NCBI RefSeq assembly: GCF_021130785.1
Contig: NC_060211.1
Span: 29,559,001 to 29,623,000 of the forward strand
Source of the DNA: Homalodisca vitripennis
Taxonomy: Eukaryota > Arthropoda > Insecta > Hemiptera > Cicadellidae
DNA: 64,000 nucleotides
Reading direction: 5' to 3'
A program made the position numbers and the translations under genes. The notes under the pieces are model-generated. The model was not told where the DNA came from. It saw nothing but the letters and a program-made list of their open reading frames with translations, and ran no database searches. Every line of letters starts with the position of its first letter. Positions within the stretch are counted from its first letter, which is position 1. Shown one piece after another: positions 36,561-48,888 of the stretch.

Positions 36561-37757
36561 CGATTATATTTTTACACTGAATAACAACCGCGGGAGTTCG
36601 ATCCTGGTTTGTCGGTAGTCCGCTGAAATACAGTGTTTCTTGCTAAACCCCAACCACCCATCCTCTGCTCTAGACACCCCAAACAATCACAAGGCTTATT
36701 ACTATCGATGGTTTCAACACGGACCTCACGCGACACTAAAAACCGTTTTCAAAAATCCAACTTTAGTCCTGAACGTCGTTACACTACGTAACCACTACCA
36801 GTGTCCGTGGCTTCAGGAAGTCCTTACCAAGCCACAAGCCGTATTACTTAAGTGCTGTAAACCGGGGTTAAGTAGACTCCGGAGACATAAACCGTTACAC
36901 ATTACGACGCTGCCATAAAGCTATAGCCTTGTAGTTTACTGCCTCTTCTCGGACGCGGGTGGCGCCATCTCTCGCTTATTACTCAATGGAAACGCGGCTC
37001 TTTCAGTGCTTTTACTTTGCTTTACTGCTTCCTTTGAGAGCCGTTAGAGTCACGAGTGTGGTCGGTGGACGAATAAACAGTGGATACAAGGTTTGACAAA
37101 ACCGCCACACTAGACTTTGCTCGCTTAAGGGCTGGCTGTACTGGCTTTCATCTCGGTGTTAGCCTCATAAGAGCAACGGTTTACTTCAAACACTTTATGG
37201 GAGACTAGCAGTTACCCGCGGCTTCGTACCCGATTTCGTAGACTTTGTATGTTTATGGGTAGCTCTGGTTCTAGTGAATTATGTGTCCGCTATTATGTTC
37301 TAGTGAGTTTGCTTTATTGCCAAATCATGGAAATCAGTCAAAATATGTGGCCATTGTATTTTACTCCGGTCTATGCTACAAAGGTGATTATGCCTTGTTT
37401 CCCCAATCGACAAAAACATATATATACATCTCTGAATAGCCTACTTATTTCAAATGATAACTAAGATAACAGTCTACCCAGTAGGGATCACTTCTGGCTG
37501 GTTTATACCTACCAGTTGAACCCACCACTGGGCACAGCAAAAACCGATGTGCCACTTCAATCTGGGCCACCTTATTGGCTGTTTGTTTACATTTTCTACA
37601 ATTATTAGTATTAATGATCACCAATCGCAAAACAACCTAATAACAATATTGCGTAAATAAGGAGCCCATCTGTTGACAGCTACGATTATATTTTTTCGCT
37701 GAATAACAATCGCGGGAGTTCGGTCCTGGTTTGTTGGTATTCTGCTGAAATACAGTT
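36480..37757. repeat. ~1.12-kb direct duplication frame
   Basis: The stretch from aacaatattgcgtaaataag to gctgaaatacagt appears at 36517-36632 and again at 37639-37757, offset 1122 bp. Between the copies lies a GC-richer segment (36640-37240) with no recognised gene. The arrangement could come from tandem duplication or from insertion with a long flank repeat. Confidence 0.75.
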
Positions 37758-38100
37758 ACACCTACCACCAGTTAACTACCGCGATTCCAGTAGCGGCACA
37801 TCACTAACCGCAAATGTTGAGATTCTGGGGTTCATGGGCAATTCGATAGGTCTAATCTACTGTGGAAGATGACTGTTGGAGTTGGTGGGGTTTGTTCCCT
37901 TACCTCAGAGGTTCTTGTTAACCTCAACAAGGGTGTGCCACCCCCTGCCTACTTTGACTGTAGAGGCTCGTTCAGAGCTGGCCTACTCCATAACCTTACC
38001 CATCCTGAATATCCTATCACTCCGGAAGCAGCGCAAAGGTTCTTACAGGACTAAGTGCAATTTATAAGCTTCTTGTCCTAAGAGAACAAAAAAAATAAAT
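37480..38100 (+). repeat. interspersed repeat family, copy 1 (interrupted)
   Basis: Starts with ggctggtttatacc and accgatgtgccac, is interrupted by the 115-bp unit and its flank (37572-37757), and resumes with agcggcacatcactaaccgc, ctactgtggaagatgactg and ctcagaggttctt. It ends with tttataagcttcttgtccta and an A-rich tail (38085-38110). Other copies: 40685-41170, 56383-56612 and, inverted, about 13950-14010. The A-rich tail suggests a retroposed element. The small frames at 37869-38067 change phase between copies. Confidence 0.75.
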
Positions 38101-39681
38101 AATTAAAAAAAAGATAACAGTCTTAAAATGTATAGTAAAAGCTAGATAACTTTGTCTTTTATATCTGCATTACACTAATGACCAAGAACTGCATGCTTAG
38201 TATTTGCTAGAACGTACAGTTGAAGGTATATTTTTATTACTTTTTTTTACCTAGATATTTTCTTACTCTATGCTACACAAAGGTTGCAGACAGGTTTGAT
38301 ATAAGAAGTGACGTTACTACCAAGTTTACTCAATACTTTCAAGACTATAAATGTATAAAGAAATTGAAAATGGTGGTTACATTAATTAAACATATTGTTT
38401 GCTGTAATAAAATAATATTTACACAAAACAGTTGATTATGTTGAACAGGCGCGTTACAAATTATGTACATATTGAAAATTCACGTGTAACCCTCAATGTA
38501 GAACTAGGTTAAGCTTGAATTTTGGATTTGCACGTAAAACTATCCCAACAAAGTCCGGTCTGTTTGTTTGTTTCCAGGAAACCCTCATTACTCCAGAATC
38601 GTATGAACCTGATTATATATTTTTAATTAATGTTTGTATACTTTGTTTCAAACAAAGAATATTGAGAATTATTCAACTGCAATAGATAACCTATACAAGA
38701 GTTTCAGAGAAAAACACAAACAGTCGAAAAAATATTAGCTAAAACTATCGATTGGAAAATAAATTATAAATTATTCTGTGATAGATTGTTATTTTCAAAC
38801 TACCTGTTTATAATATAATAATAAATTAATATTATTAGTCAAATAATATGAAGGTAATAACATATATTCATTTAAATACTAATACTATAACAAACGCTAT
38901 TGTTAAATAATACATAAATCAACAGACTTCGATTAGACAAAATATGAGTCGTCATCAGCGACGGTAGTTACTTAAAACACAGATCTTTTGTCAAAAAAGC
39001 ATTAATGTTTCAATAAAATACAACTGACTATGTTGCCAAGAAAGCAATGAATTAATGAAAATTGTATCTAGACCAACCACAACAGTTTCTGATGACGTTA
39101 TGAATAAATGGAGCACCAGAAAACTAAAAATACTGAGTGAAAATATATACACCCCTGTGTCTAACAAAATTATATTAATTTCTAAATTCTGAAAAAGCTA
39201 CAGAACAAATAAAACAATTTTTTTTAACATAACTTGGTACGAACACACGTAAATCAGATTGCATGAAGAGGCTAAAATTAATCAGAGCAATAATTATCAA
39301 ATACAGTATAGATTGTTAGTCAGCTGTATTTGGTGTACTGTGTAACTGAGTTTGAACTTCTGCTTCAAATTATATTATGTAAGTTTCCAAGTGTGGATGA
39401 ACAGATAAGATTGAACTTGACGTAAACTTGTATTTGATTGCATTTAGTGTATATATTGTTTATGTGTCAAAAGCTAAATTTGAAGTTTAACTGAAATTAA
39501 TTTTCCGTTATTATATATTCAATGGGCTTCATCCAATTGAGCAAAGCGAGCCTTAGTGGCCCTAAATCATTATTGCAAATGATAGGTTAAAGTTGATCAA
39601 AAAATGTACTTATATTAAATATACTGCAGTGGCTGTAAAAACTATTATATTGGAAGCTTTGAAAACAATACCATGCCTACA
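38101..39681. other. AT-rich DNA, no recognisable gene
   Basis: No gene or repeat recognised up to the Penelope-like relic. Part of 39500-39680 may be its decayed upstream sequence. Confidence 0.5.
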
Positions 39682-40060
39682 ATAAAATCAAATTTTGCTG
39701 AACATTTATTAGAAACTGACCATAATTACACAAATGTTGAAAAGAACATGGAAATTTTAGACATCAAAAGGGAAGGAGAAAAAAAACACGAAAGATGAAT
39801 TACACATCTATCTAAATCATAATAAAGATCCTCATCACATTTTAAATAGCAATCTGAAAAATAAGACAAACGCAATTTTTGACAAAATAAAAATGTTAAG
39901 TACAGAGTATTACTAAAAATTACAACTGTGTCATTTATTTAAAATCTGGTTCACATGTGTATATTTTGCTGTTTATTATTTATTTAGAGGTTAGTGTACA
40001 CACTGATAATAGTTGAAAACCGAAAAACGTGTCTGGAAATAAAATAATTTTAAAAAGGTG
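39682..40060 (+). pseudogene. Penelope-like element relic (GIY-YIG end) and 3' UTR
   Basis: Translation from about 39682 gives SNFAEHLLETDHNYTNVEK and, after a frameshift at the A run near 39779-39787, DPHHILNSNL and NAIFDKI, up to about 39896. This order (S.FAEHL...H.Y.NIE, then an ILN...L block, then ..FD.I) is the pattern I know from the C-terminal endonuclease part of insect Penelope-like elements. No GIY-YIG catalytic motif or reverse transcriptase remains. About 100 bp downstream, ctgataatag...accgaaaaacg (about 39997-40030) resembles the CTGA...GAAA motif found elsewhere in the window, followed by a ggaaataaaataa tail. Assignment is from remembered family patterns, without a search. 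Confidence 0.6.
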
Positions 40061-40684
40061 TTTTAATTGACCATTCATTATACCATTACGAGTATATTAA
40101 AAAATTGATATTTATTAATAAAACACACATCGGGTTTCATGGAAGATTAATAAAACTAATGTGAACTAATATTCTGACATAATTTCTTAGTTTGCTTTGA
40201 ATAAACAAATGAAATAACAGCTGTTCTCTTACTAAAAATAAATCAGCGATAAATAATGCACCGTTGAAATACATCAGGACACTATCAGCCGACAGTCAGG
40301 GGCGTGACAAATAGCACCCAGGAGGGTTGGAGAACAGAGGAGTGTGAACAATCCATCTGGATAAAACCAAATTAACGATTTATAAATATAAATTCAAGAA
40401 GCACATAATCAATTTCTTAAGGAAACGTAATTTCCTTTCGTCAATTTTCAAATTATCCAAAAGAAACTAATTTAATGTTCTCATAATCATTTTTTTAATA
40501 TACTCGTAAGTTGTAATTACACCATCATTAGAATATTTTGGTCCAAGAAGCGATAAAGTTGGAATCCTGGAACACTTTCTGTGATAAAACTCTTCTTTCG
40601 GGCCTAAGGACCAACGTAGTATAAGGACAAGATCTGGACTTGTAGGTATATTTCCTATTAATACATTACTTCACTGAACGCAGT
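40061..40684. other. AT-rich DNA, no recognisable gene
   Basis: Nothing recognised. Confidence 0.55.
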
Positions 40685-41170
40685 ACACCTAACCCATCAG
40701 GATAATTTCTGGCTGGTTTATACCTTCCAGTTAAACCTACCACTGGGTAAAGCAAAAACTGATGTGTCACTTAAATCTGGGCAACCTTATGGATGTCCAG
40801 GAACGGTACATCACTAACCGCAAATTTCGCGATTCTGGGGTGCAAGGGTAATTCGGTAAGTCTAGTCTACTGCGGGAGATGACTGAGTTGGTGGGGTTTG
40901 TTCCCTAATCTCAGAGGTTCTTCCTAGCCTCAACGGGCTAAGGGTGTGTCATCCCCTGCCTGCTTTGATTGGAGAGGCTGGTTCAGACCTGGCTTCCTTT
41001 TTTTCGAGGGTACATGACTTGAGATCAGTGCCCTAAATTCTTCCTCGTGGATCTCGATAGTTGGCGGCTCCTAACCATCCAGAATATCCTGTCACTCCGA
41101 AAGCAGTGCAAAAGCCTTTATAGGACTAGATACAATTTATAAGCTTCTTGTCCTAAGATAACAAAACAAG
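40685..41170 (+). repeat. interspersed repeat family, copy 2 (most complete)
   Basis: Collinear with 37480-38100 without the 115-bp interruption: ggctggtttatacc, aaaaactgatgtgtcac, ggtacatcactaaccgc, tctactgcgggagatgact, tgctttgattggagaggctg, ccagaatatcctgtcactcc, tttataagcttcttgtccta, ending at aacaaaacaa. It has an extra segment (about 41000-41070) absent from copy 1. Confidence 0.78.
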
Positions 41171-41704
41171 TAACATACTAACTACAGTTATATTTTGCTT
41201 TTAGATTGGAATAACAAATTTTGCTATCTATCTTCAGACGATATTCTGGACAGCTGAGTTTAACAAAATAACTTAGGTATCAGAATAGCAATAATTTAAT
41301 GGCGTATAGAATAATGTAATTATACGTTCATCTAAAAGTACAAAATTCATCTTTGTAACCTTAAATCTCTAGCTTTGGTTCTGCCTCTTAAACAATAACT
41401 TTCCTACAAGTTGCTGGAAAACCTGACAAACAATAGATAACAATGCTAGAGTTCTTACAGACTTCTCTGTTCTATTACTTCCAGTTTAACAAAGTTTGAA
41501 AGGTGAATGACGTTCGACGTTTAAGAAAATTCCTTTTACTATCGTGTATTGTTGTACCACTAATTTACTAGCTCAAAACTTAATACTTTCGTTCACAAAA
41601 GCTTTGAAACAGTACAGTTATTGTCTGACTCGAAGTTAACTTCGACCACAAAGTAATTTGGAAGAAACATGGGAAATCAAATTAAAATAACCTCTTACCG
41701 ATAT
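41171..41704. other. no recognisable gene
   Basis: Nothing recognised. Confidence 0.5.
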
Positions 41705-41945
41705 CTGTTGTGAAAATAAAAAAAGGTAAAACAATGTTTTACTAACCCGGCGACCAACGGCTTTGAGGTGATTTCCAAACCACTATCAATGGCCGAGCAG
41801 GCAGGCTGCTTGCAAGGACAGAATCGCTCAGCGGTCACCCATCCAAGCAGCAACCACGCTCGACGTTGCTTGATTCACAGAATATCTTGCGATAATTGCC
41901 ATACCCGCCACACTGCGCCATTGGCAAAATCCGCTTCTTTGTTGC
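41705..41945 (-). mobile_element. 5S rRNA-headed SINE-like repeat
   Basis: On the minus strand, about 41836-41882 reads AATCAAGCAACGTCGAGCG... GCTTGGATGGGTGACCGCT. This closely follows the internal control region of animal 5S rRNA (AAGCAGCGTCGGGC as box A, GATGGG, TGGGTGACCGC as box C). The 5S resemblance fades outside this core. A non-5S body follows (toward 41750) and a short A/T-rich end near 41705-41730. A 5S-derived promoter joined to an unrelated body defines SINE3-type elements. The plus-strand frame 41768-41965 is incidental. Confidence 0.72.
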
Positions 41946-43384
41946 AGATAATCAATGTTCAGTGAAAAATAATGTTGTGTAAAAACGTGATAGTGTTCAT
42001 AACGGATAGTAAGTATGGACGTCGGTATTCCTTTATCTGCGGATCAATGTAGCTGAGCATATAATTACCAGGATAATTTGATTAAGGTAGCGTTGTGTTC
42101 AACCAGCATGCGTGATGTCACATGTTAAAATCAGATTTGCCATTTCGTAGACTATGCTATACGGTTATGTTCAGGCAATGTGGATTAAGTCTCCAGAAAA
42201 CCTAAGAAGAAATCAAGCCGAGAATCGGTTAGGCAAGTTCAGTTGCGTTAAGTTATCATTATTTAAGTTTAAGTTTTAAATAGATTCGAATTTATTTAAA
42301 TTATTTCAAGTGTGTTAAATTGAATAAATTAAACTGGTGTTTAAATTTATAAGCTTTGCTTGTATCCATACAGTTGAATAATAAAAAGGTTTAGATTTAA
42401 TTACAGTTATTAGATTTAATTTAAATTTATTTTGATTATATAAGAACACGAACGAAGTCCCATGGCATACGATAGACAAAACTAGTATTCCAATTTACGT
42501 GATATTGATATCTTCCAGAAACTTTAATGCCTCTATATGTTTTTGTCCTCATTTTCACACGAAAAGAGGAACATGTAAGAAAGCACCACAACACTTAAAG
42601 GAGATCCTTAAGATGTTGCTAAAATACCAGTCTTTAAATAGAGAACATGTCAATTAAATTCGATGACTGTTCTTAGTCACGAAAACCCGGTATAAATATT
42701 TGTGTGGTTTAAGGTGTTTACGTAATAAAAAATAGAAACAAATAATAGGACATTTTTAGAGAGTTGTATGAGAAAGTTAATTTAAATTATTTAGTAAAAT
42801 TTGTTAAAAATCCGTAGACAGCTGCTGAAAAAGTATGGCAATTATATAACATTGCGTGATAACTTTAAAGTAATGTAAAGTCTTTCTAATTGTAATTCGA
42901 GTGTTATTTAAATTTTTCTTTGGTTTGCTATATTTATATTCTTAAGGAAACTTTGCAAATACCCACTGCTACAATCTGCTGCAATTTTTATGATATACAT
43001 AATTAAAATGTGTTTGAATAATTATTACGTAATCATTTTAAGTTACACACATTTCGAGGCTAAAACGTGATGGGGCGTTTGACCGAAACGAGTTCTGATT
43101 AGCCAACGACCTAACCCAACGCACGTAGCCGAAATTACATGTCGTGGGATCAAGTGACACGTGCACAATACATCAAATGGTAAAGCGGATGAGATGAGCC
43201 TTAATCGGAAGATTACGGGCAGAGACTAGTATAATCCAGTATCTGATTACGTGTCTGTACGTAGGAGACATGTACTAACATTCAAGGCTGAACGCTGACC
43301 CTATGTCGAGCATGCATCTGCAATCTAGCTGTGAACCAAACAAACTTGCGAATACGTGATCTAAAACTTTTAATTTATTTCTGA
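41946..43384. other. no recognisable gene
   Basis: Moderately AT-rich. A patch at 43060-43260 is GC-richer, but no gene, tRNA or repeat was recognised. Confidence 0.5.
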
Positions 43385-44005
43385 CAATCTATTCAGCATT
43401 GTTTGTATACAGCCTGAGAAGGATCTTTTGCATACACACATAGAGCATTAAAGTAGATTATGAAATATTCTGGGATTCATTAATGAGAATATTACTTTGA
43501 TTTAAATATTTGTTGGCAATTATTTGTCTTTGCTGTATACATTACTAGAAAGTAGAAATCTGAACAGAGAAAACATTAAATAAAGGTAGGAAAATCTGTT
43601 CAGCATTGTTTGTATACAGCCTGAGAAGGATCTTTTGCATACACACATAGAGCATTAAAGTAGATTATGAAATATTCTGGGATTCATTAATGAGAATATT
43701 ACTTTGATTTAAATATTAGTTAGGAATTATTTTTCTTGCTGTATACATTGCTAGAAAGTAGAAATCTGAACAGAGAAAACATTAAATAAAGGTAGGAAAA
43801 TCTGTTCAGCATTGTTTGCGTAGATCCTGAGAAGAATTTGATCGTGTGCATAGACGCATAGAGCATTAAAATACATTCTAAAATATTATAGGATTAATGA
43901 ATAAGAATATTACTCATATTGATGAGAAGATTTTTGTTAAGTATTTTTCTTGCTGTACATTGCTAGATAGAAAAAATGTGAACAGAGAAAACATTACCTA
44001 AAGGT
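43385..44005. repeat. ~206-bp tandem repeat, 3 units
   Basis: cagcattgtttgtatacagc starts units at 43394, 43601 and, diverged, 43807. Units 1 and 2 are almost identical; unit 3 has many substitutions. Confidence 0.92.
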
Positions 44006-44057
44006 TGGAAGACCTAAGGACTTTCACAATTTAAGTTTTAACTCACTCCAGCTTTTC

Positions 44058-44061
<4 letters not shown>

Positions 44062-44116
<55 letters not shown>
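44062..44116. repeat. (CT)n microsatellite
   Basis: About 55 bp of CT repeats. The minus-strand frame translating it as an ER repeat (44056-44247) is an artefact. Confidence 0.97.
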
Positions 44117-44119
<3 letters not shown>

Positions 44120-44242
44120 GCTCTCTCACTCCTTCTCTTGGCAATAAGAAGCACCGTTGTGGGATCTGTCTCATTACGCCAACATGTACAATAACAAGGA
44201 AAGGATCCACGATTAACTCCAGCTAACTTACGTTCTTTTACG

Positions 44243-47200
44243 CTCATGGCAATTTTAACAGAAGGAACTAGATTTACACTACCACTTAAACTAAATTTAA
44301 CTCTTTTTTATTTCTGTGTTAGGCTAAGGCTATTTTTGGATTTGTGTACAATTCCTTGACAGTTTTACATGGGATTTAATTTTAAACATTGCATTGTGAT
44401 AATATAATCGATTTCAACCACTGAGGCCTTTCTTGGCGCTAAGGCAAAATACAGGAGGCGTCTTCTGTATGTGACCTTCGAGGTCAATTTGAAAGTTCTA
44501 GCTCAATCCATTATGTAAATTGAAGAACAGAGACAAACTTGTACACAGACAATGCCTTTTCTCATCAATTGCGTTGAGGTTGAAAGTTATCGAACTCTGT
44601 ACTGGATACGATAAAATTATGTAATTAATTATCTTTCAATTACAATCACATGATGTTTCCTATAAGGTCGTGTAAATAGGAACGTGGTATTATACATTGT
44701 CGTTGAATTTTAGCAGTTTGTTTGGGAATTTTATCCTCAGTAAAATCGTGTTCACTATTTCAGAGACCAAATGTTTATTTCGAATATTTTCCACTTTTAA
44801 TTTAATTAAATATAATTGGTTTCAATTTTGTTACTTTCAGAAATGCAACAAACGACACAGCTTATGGCTTATTCTCAATGTCAGATAAAGTAATGGTTTA
44901 AATGAACATCATTTAATTCTTTTGCAAAGCTGTCATGTCACATTATACCGTGACAGTGTATTTTTCCCAGTTTAAACTTTAGAAATTTTTTATTTATTCA
45001 GGGAAACAAATTCTTACATCATTTACAACTAGGATACAAGTGTATTAAAAACTTAAAAAATACTTTTAAAAATCTAGAAAAATACAGGAACTAATTTAAA
45101 TCCCTTAAACCTGTTTAGGTCTTATAAACTGGGAACTTAAGAGAATAAAGTATAGTACTGTATTTGAATGTTTTTCAAAAGTGATATTTGTTTGAGGGTA
45201 GTAATTTATCCAGCACTTGCACACATATACAGCTTGGTAATGCCATAGATTAACATATTATGCGGAGAGGTAACGTGATATATTACGTTACTCTATGGCG
45301 CCGCGTGTTACTTCCATGGGATAGGGGGGGGGGGATTACAGATCAGGTACGCGCCGTGAAGCTAATATTGCTAATTAGCTCCTGGCTGCACGCAATTTTC
45401 CTTCCCAGTTTATAAATTACCTCGCCATAAATAGGGACAAATCCGCTTACAGCTATAATTTATGGATGCATAAAAACTGTCGTTAATGGTCCAATTAATT
45501 TCTCATGAAATAGGTAAATTCTTTTTTAAAGGGTTTTACTGTAAATCCTCCAGTCTAAATTCTACATACATGCTAATATTAGTATTCTCTCCGTTCAAGA
45601 CAATATAACAAATTTTACAGACAACAATGCTTGTAATTAAACTGAAACAAGGTGAAGCTGCATCTGCTGCCGTACAAACATCGTGGAGTTCCATATTATG
45701 TTACCTTGACGTAGGCAAAATTTGACTTACAGAGAGTCTGTTACTGTTTGTTGTTCCGGGAGGCAAATATTTGAATTCTCTTCCAATACTTAGAATATTA
45801 TCTTTGAAATGAAATACATTGTTTTATATCTTCACTGCAATACGTAGGTAAATGTTTCAGATTTATCGAATACGTGATCCTCGGAAAAAAAAAAAAGGCA
45901 AAAATAACGAATTTAATATTTATATAAAGCAACTATAACAGATGGGTGAGTCTTCTTGTCTGAGGAAAAAAGATAGTTTCAGATAAATTAGAATTGCCAA
46001 AACTATATTTCAGAGAGGTAAATATTTCACATCTAATAACCATCCTATCTCCGGTAAATAATGCGGAACTTGTGATAAATTGCTCCAAAAAACCATCTCT
46101 CTTTGTTTAATAGAACATTTTATTTGGAACAAGGAAAATCTTTTGAACGATATAATTAAAACAAAATACTCATTAGCGTTTCTACACTTTCATATTTAAA
46201 TATTGTTATAATATATTCGAATAAGATAACAAAAATTTTCAATATAAATAACAGACAATGGCAATTCTTTTATATGTAAAAGAAATCGGCTTTAAAGTTC
46301 TCCATTAGTAAAATAACACTTTAAATGAAGTGAATATTGGGATATGTTTTCACAAGTATTGCATTAGTATTAACCAATATTAATTTGTCCAATAATAAAA
46401 GATACAGGTAGATCTTTCACCGTGTGTAACTCTTTGAGCGTTATTAAGCTTTCTTAAAATTTTTCAATCTAAATATAAAATTTACAGATATTTGTTAAGG
46501 GGTTTGAATAGGGGTATATAACGTAGGACGTTGTAAATGTAAGGGGATAGGATTGTTTGAGTCATTATAAGCCTATCAAACCTATTAAGAAGAATACAAC
46601 CGAGAATAAAAGTATATAGCTAAGAACAATAGCGTTAGTATATTTTAGCTTGATCTATAATAGTCATTTTCAATCGCAAAGAAATTCCATACATTTACGG
46701 TGTAAGGGAAGTAGGCCACTTTTATTATCCTTATCTCCACCATCTTTACTTACTCAACCCATTACTCAAAAACTATAAAAGATACAGGATTAAAACTTTA
46801 CATTTAATTACCATTAACTCTTTTATACAATCTTTATGAAGACATTTTTTTTTTTTTTTTAATATACTTTAATTTTTCTTATTTTGTGATTTTTTATTTT
46901 TTTAAACGCTCCACATAAATCTTAAAAAACGGATTTTTTTTTTTATTTCCAAACACATAGTGCTTTAGTCAAAGTCAGAATAAATTGCTCTACATAAATC
47001 TTAAAACAGATTTAAAATTTGTTTACTTCCAAACACATAGTGCTTTAGTCAAAGTCAGAATAAATGCTACCACATAAATCTTAAAAACAGATTTAAATTT
47101 GTTATTTCCAATCACATAGTGCTTTAGTCAAAGTCAGGAATAAATGCCTCCACATAAATCTTAAAAACACATTTAAATTTGTTATTTCCAAACACCATAG

Positions 47201-48887
47201 TGCTTTAATCAAAGTCAGAAAATATAATGGCTCCACATTTAAATCTTAAAAAACATGATTTAAATTTGTTATTTCCAAACACATAGTGCTTTCATCAAAG
47301 TCAGAACTAAATTGCTCCACATAAATCTTAAAACAGATTTAAATTTGTTATTTCCAACACAGAGTGCTTTAGTCAGTCAGGAATACATGCTCCACATAAA
47401 TCTTTAAAAACGGATTTAAATTTGTTATTTCTAAACACATAGTGCTTTAGTCAAAGTCAGAATAAACGCTCCACATAAATCTTAAAAACGGATTGAATTT
47501 TTTTTATTTCCAAACAAATAGTGCTTTAGTTCAAAGTCAGAATAAATGCTCCACATAAATCTTAAAAAACGGATTTAAATTTGTTATTTCCAAAACACAC
47601 TAGTGCTTTAGTCAAAGTCAGAATAAAACGCCTCACATAAAATCTTAAAACAGATTTAAATTTGTTATTTTCCAAACACATAGTGCTTTAGTCAAAAAGT
47701 CAGAATAAATGCTCCACATAAATCTTAAAAACGGATTTAAAATGTTGTTATTTACCAAACACATAGTGCTTTAGTCAAAGTCAGAATAAACACTCCACAT
47801 AAATCTTAAAACACATTTAAATTTGTTATTTCCAAACACATAGTGCTTTTAATCAAAGTCAGAATAAGATGCTCCACTTAAATCTTAAAACAGATTTAAA
47901 TTTGTTATTTTCCAAACACCTAGTGCTTTAGTCAAAGTCAGAATAAATGCTCCACATAAATCTTAAACGGATTTAAATTTGATATTTCCAAACACATAGT
48001 GCTTTAGTCAATCAAAGTCAGAATAAATGCTCCACATAAATCTGTAAAACGGGTTATTTAAATTTGTTATTTCCACAACACATAGTGCTTTAGTCAAAGT
48101 CAGAATAAATGCTCCACATAAAATCTTAAAACAAATTTAAATTTGTTATTTCGCAAAACAATAGTGTGCTTTAGTCAAAGTCAGAATATAAACGCTCACA
48201 TAAATCTTAAAACAGATTTAAATTTGTTATTTTCCAAACACAAAAAAAATTTTTAAAAGAGCTTTTAGTCAAAGTCAGAATAAATGCTCCACATAAATCT
48301 TAAAAACAGATTTAAATTTTGTTACTTCCAAAACACTTAGTGCTTTAGTCAAAGTCAGAATAAATGCTCCACATAAATCTTAAAACAGATTTAAATTTGT
48401 TATTTCCAAAACACATAGTGCTTTAGTCAAAGTCAGATAAATGCTCCACATAAATCTTTAAAACACAGATTTAAATTTGTTACTTCCAAAACACATAGTG
48501 CTTTAGTCAAAGTCAGAATAAATGCTCCACATTAAATCTTTAAAACAGATTTAAATTTATTTTATGATTTCCAAACACATAGTGCTTTAGTCAAAGTCAG
48601 AGATAAAACGCTGCACATGTAAATCCTTTAAAAACAGATTTAAATTCGTTTGGTATTTCCAAACAACATAGTGCTTTAGTCAAAGTCAGATAATACGAAC
48701 GGCTCCACAATAATCTTATAACGGATTTAAATTTTTTTATTTCCAAAACCACTAATAGTGCTTTAGTTCAAGTCAGAAATAAACGCCCCACATAAATCTT
48801 AAAACGGTTTTTATTTTTTTAATTTCCAAGCACATAGTGCTTTAATCAATGCTAGGTAACATTCGAAGTGCTTACACAAATGCAGTT
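44243..48887. repeat. ~4.6-kb duplicated block, copy A (noisier)
   Basis: Collinear with 51015-55560 from the catggc...taacagaa words through the 77-bp array to gtaacattcgaagtgct. Copy A carries frequent private one- or two-base insertions, especially within the array, where copy B is clean. About 44990-45040 (tttttatttattcaggg) may be the end of an old LINE on the minus strand. No gene is recognised in the unique part. Confidence 0.92.
46905..48850. repeat. 77-bp tandem array, copy A, ~25 units
   Basis: Unit gctccacataaatcttaaaa, then cagatttaaatttgttattt, then ccaaacacatagtgctttag and tcaaagtcagaataaat. The order of unit variants matches copy B, but most units bear extra bases. Confidence 0.93.
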
Positions 48888-48888
48888 A

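Noticed and set aside
39997..40030. Intact hammerhead ribozyme downstream of the Penelope-like relic
   Set aside because: The first core reads CTGATAA instead of CTGANGA and stem II is poor, so it is only a degenerate resemblance.
41768..41965. 65-residue plus-strand protein
   Set aside because: The frame is antisense to a 5S-derived repeat.
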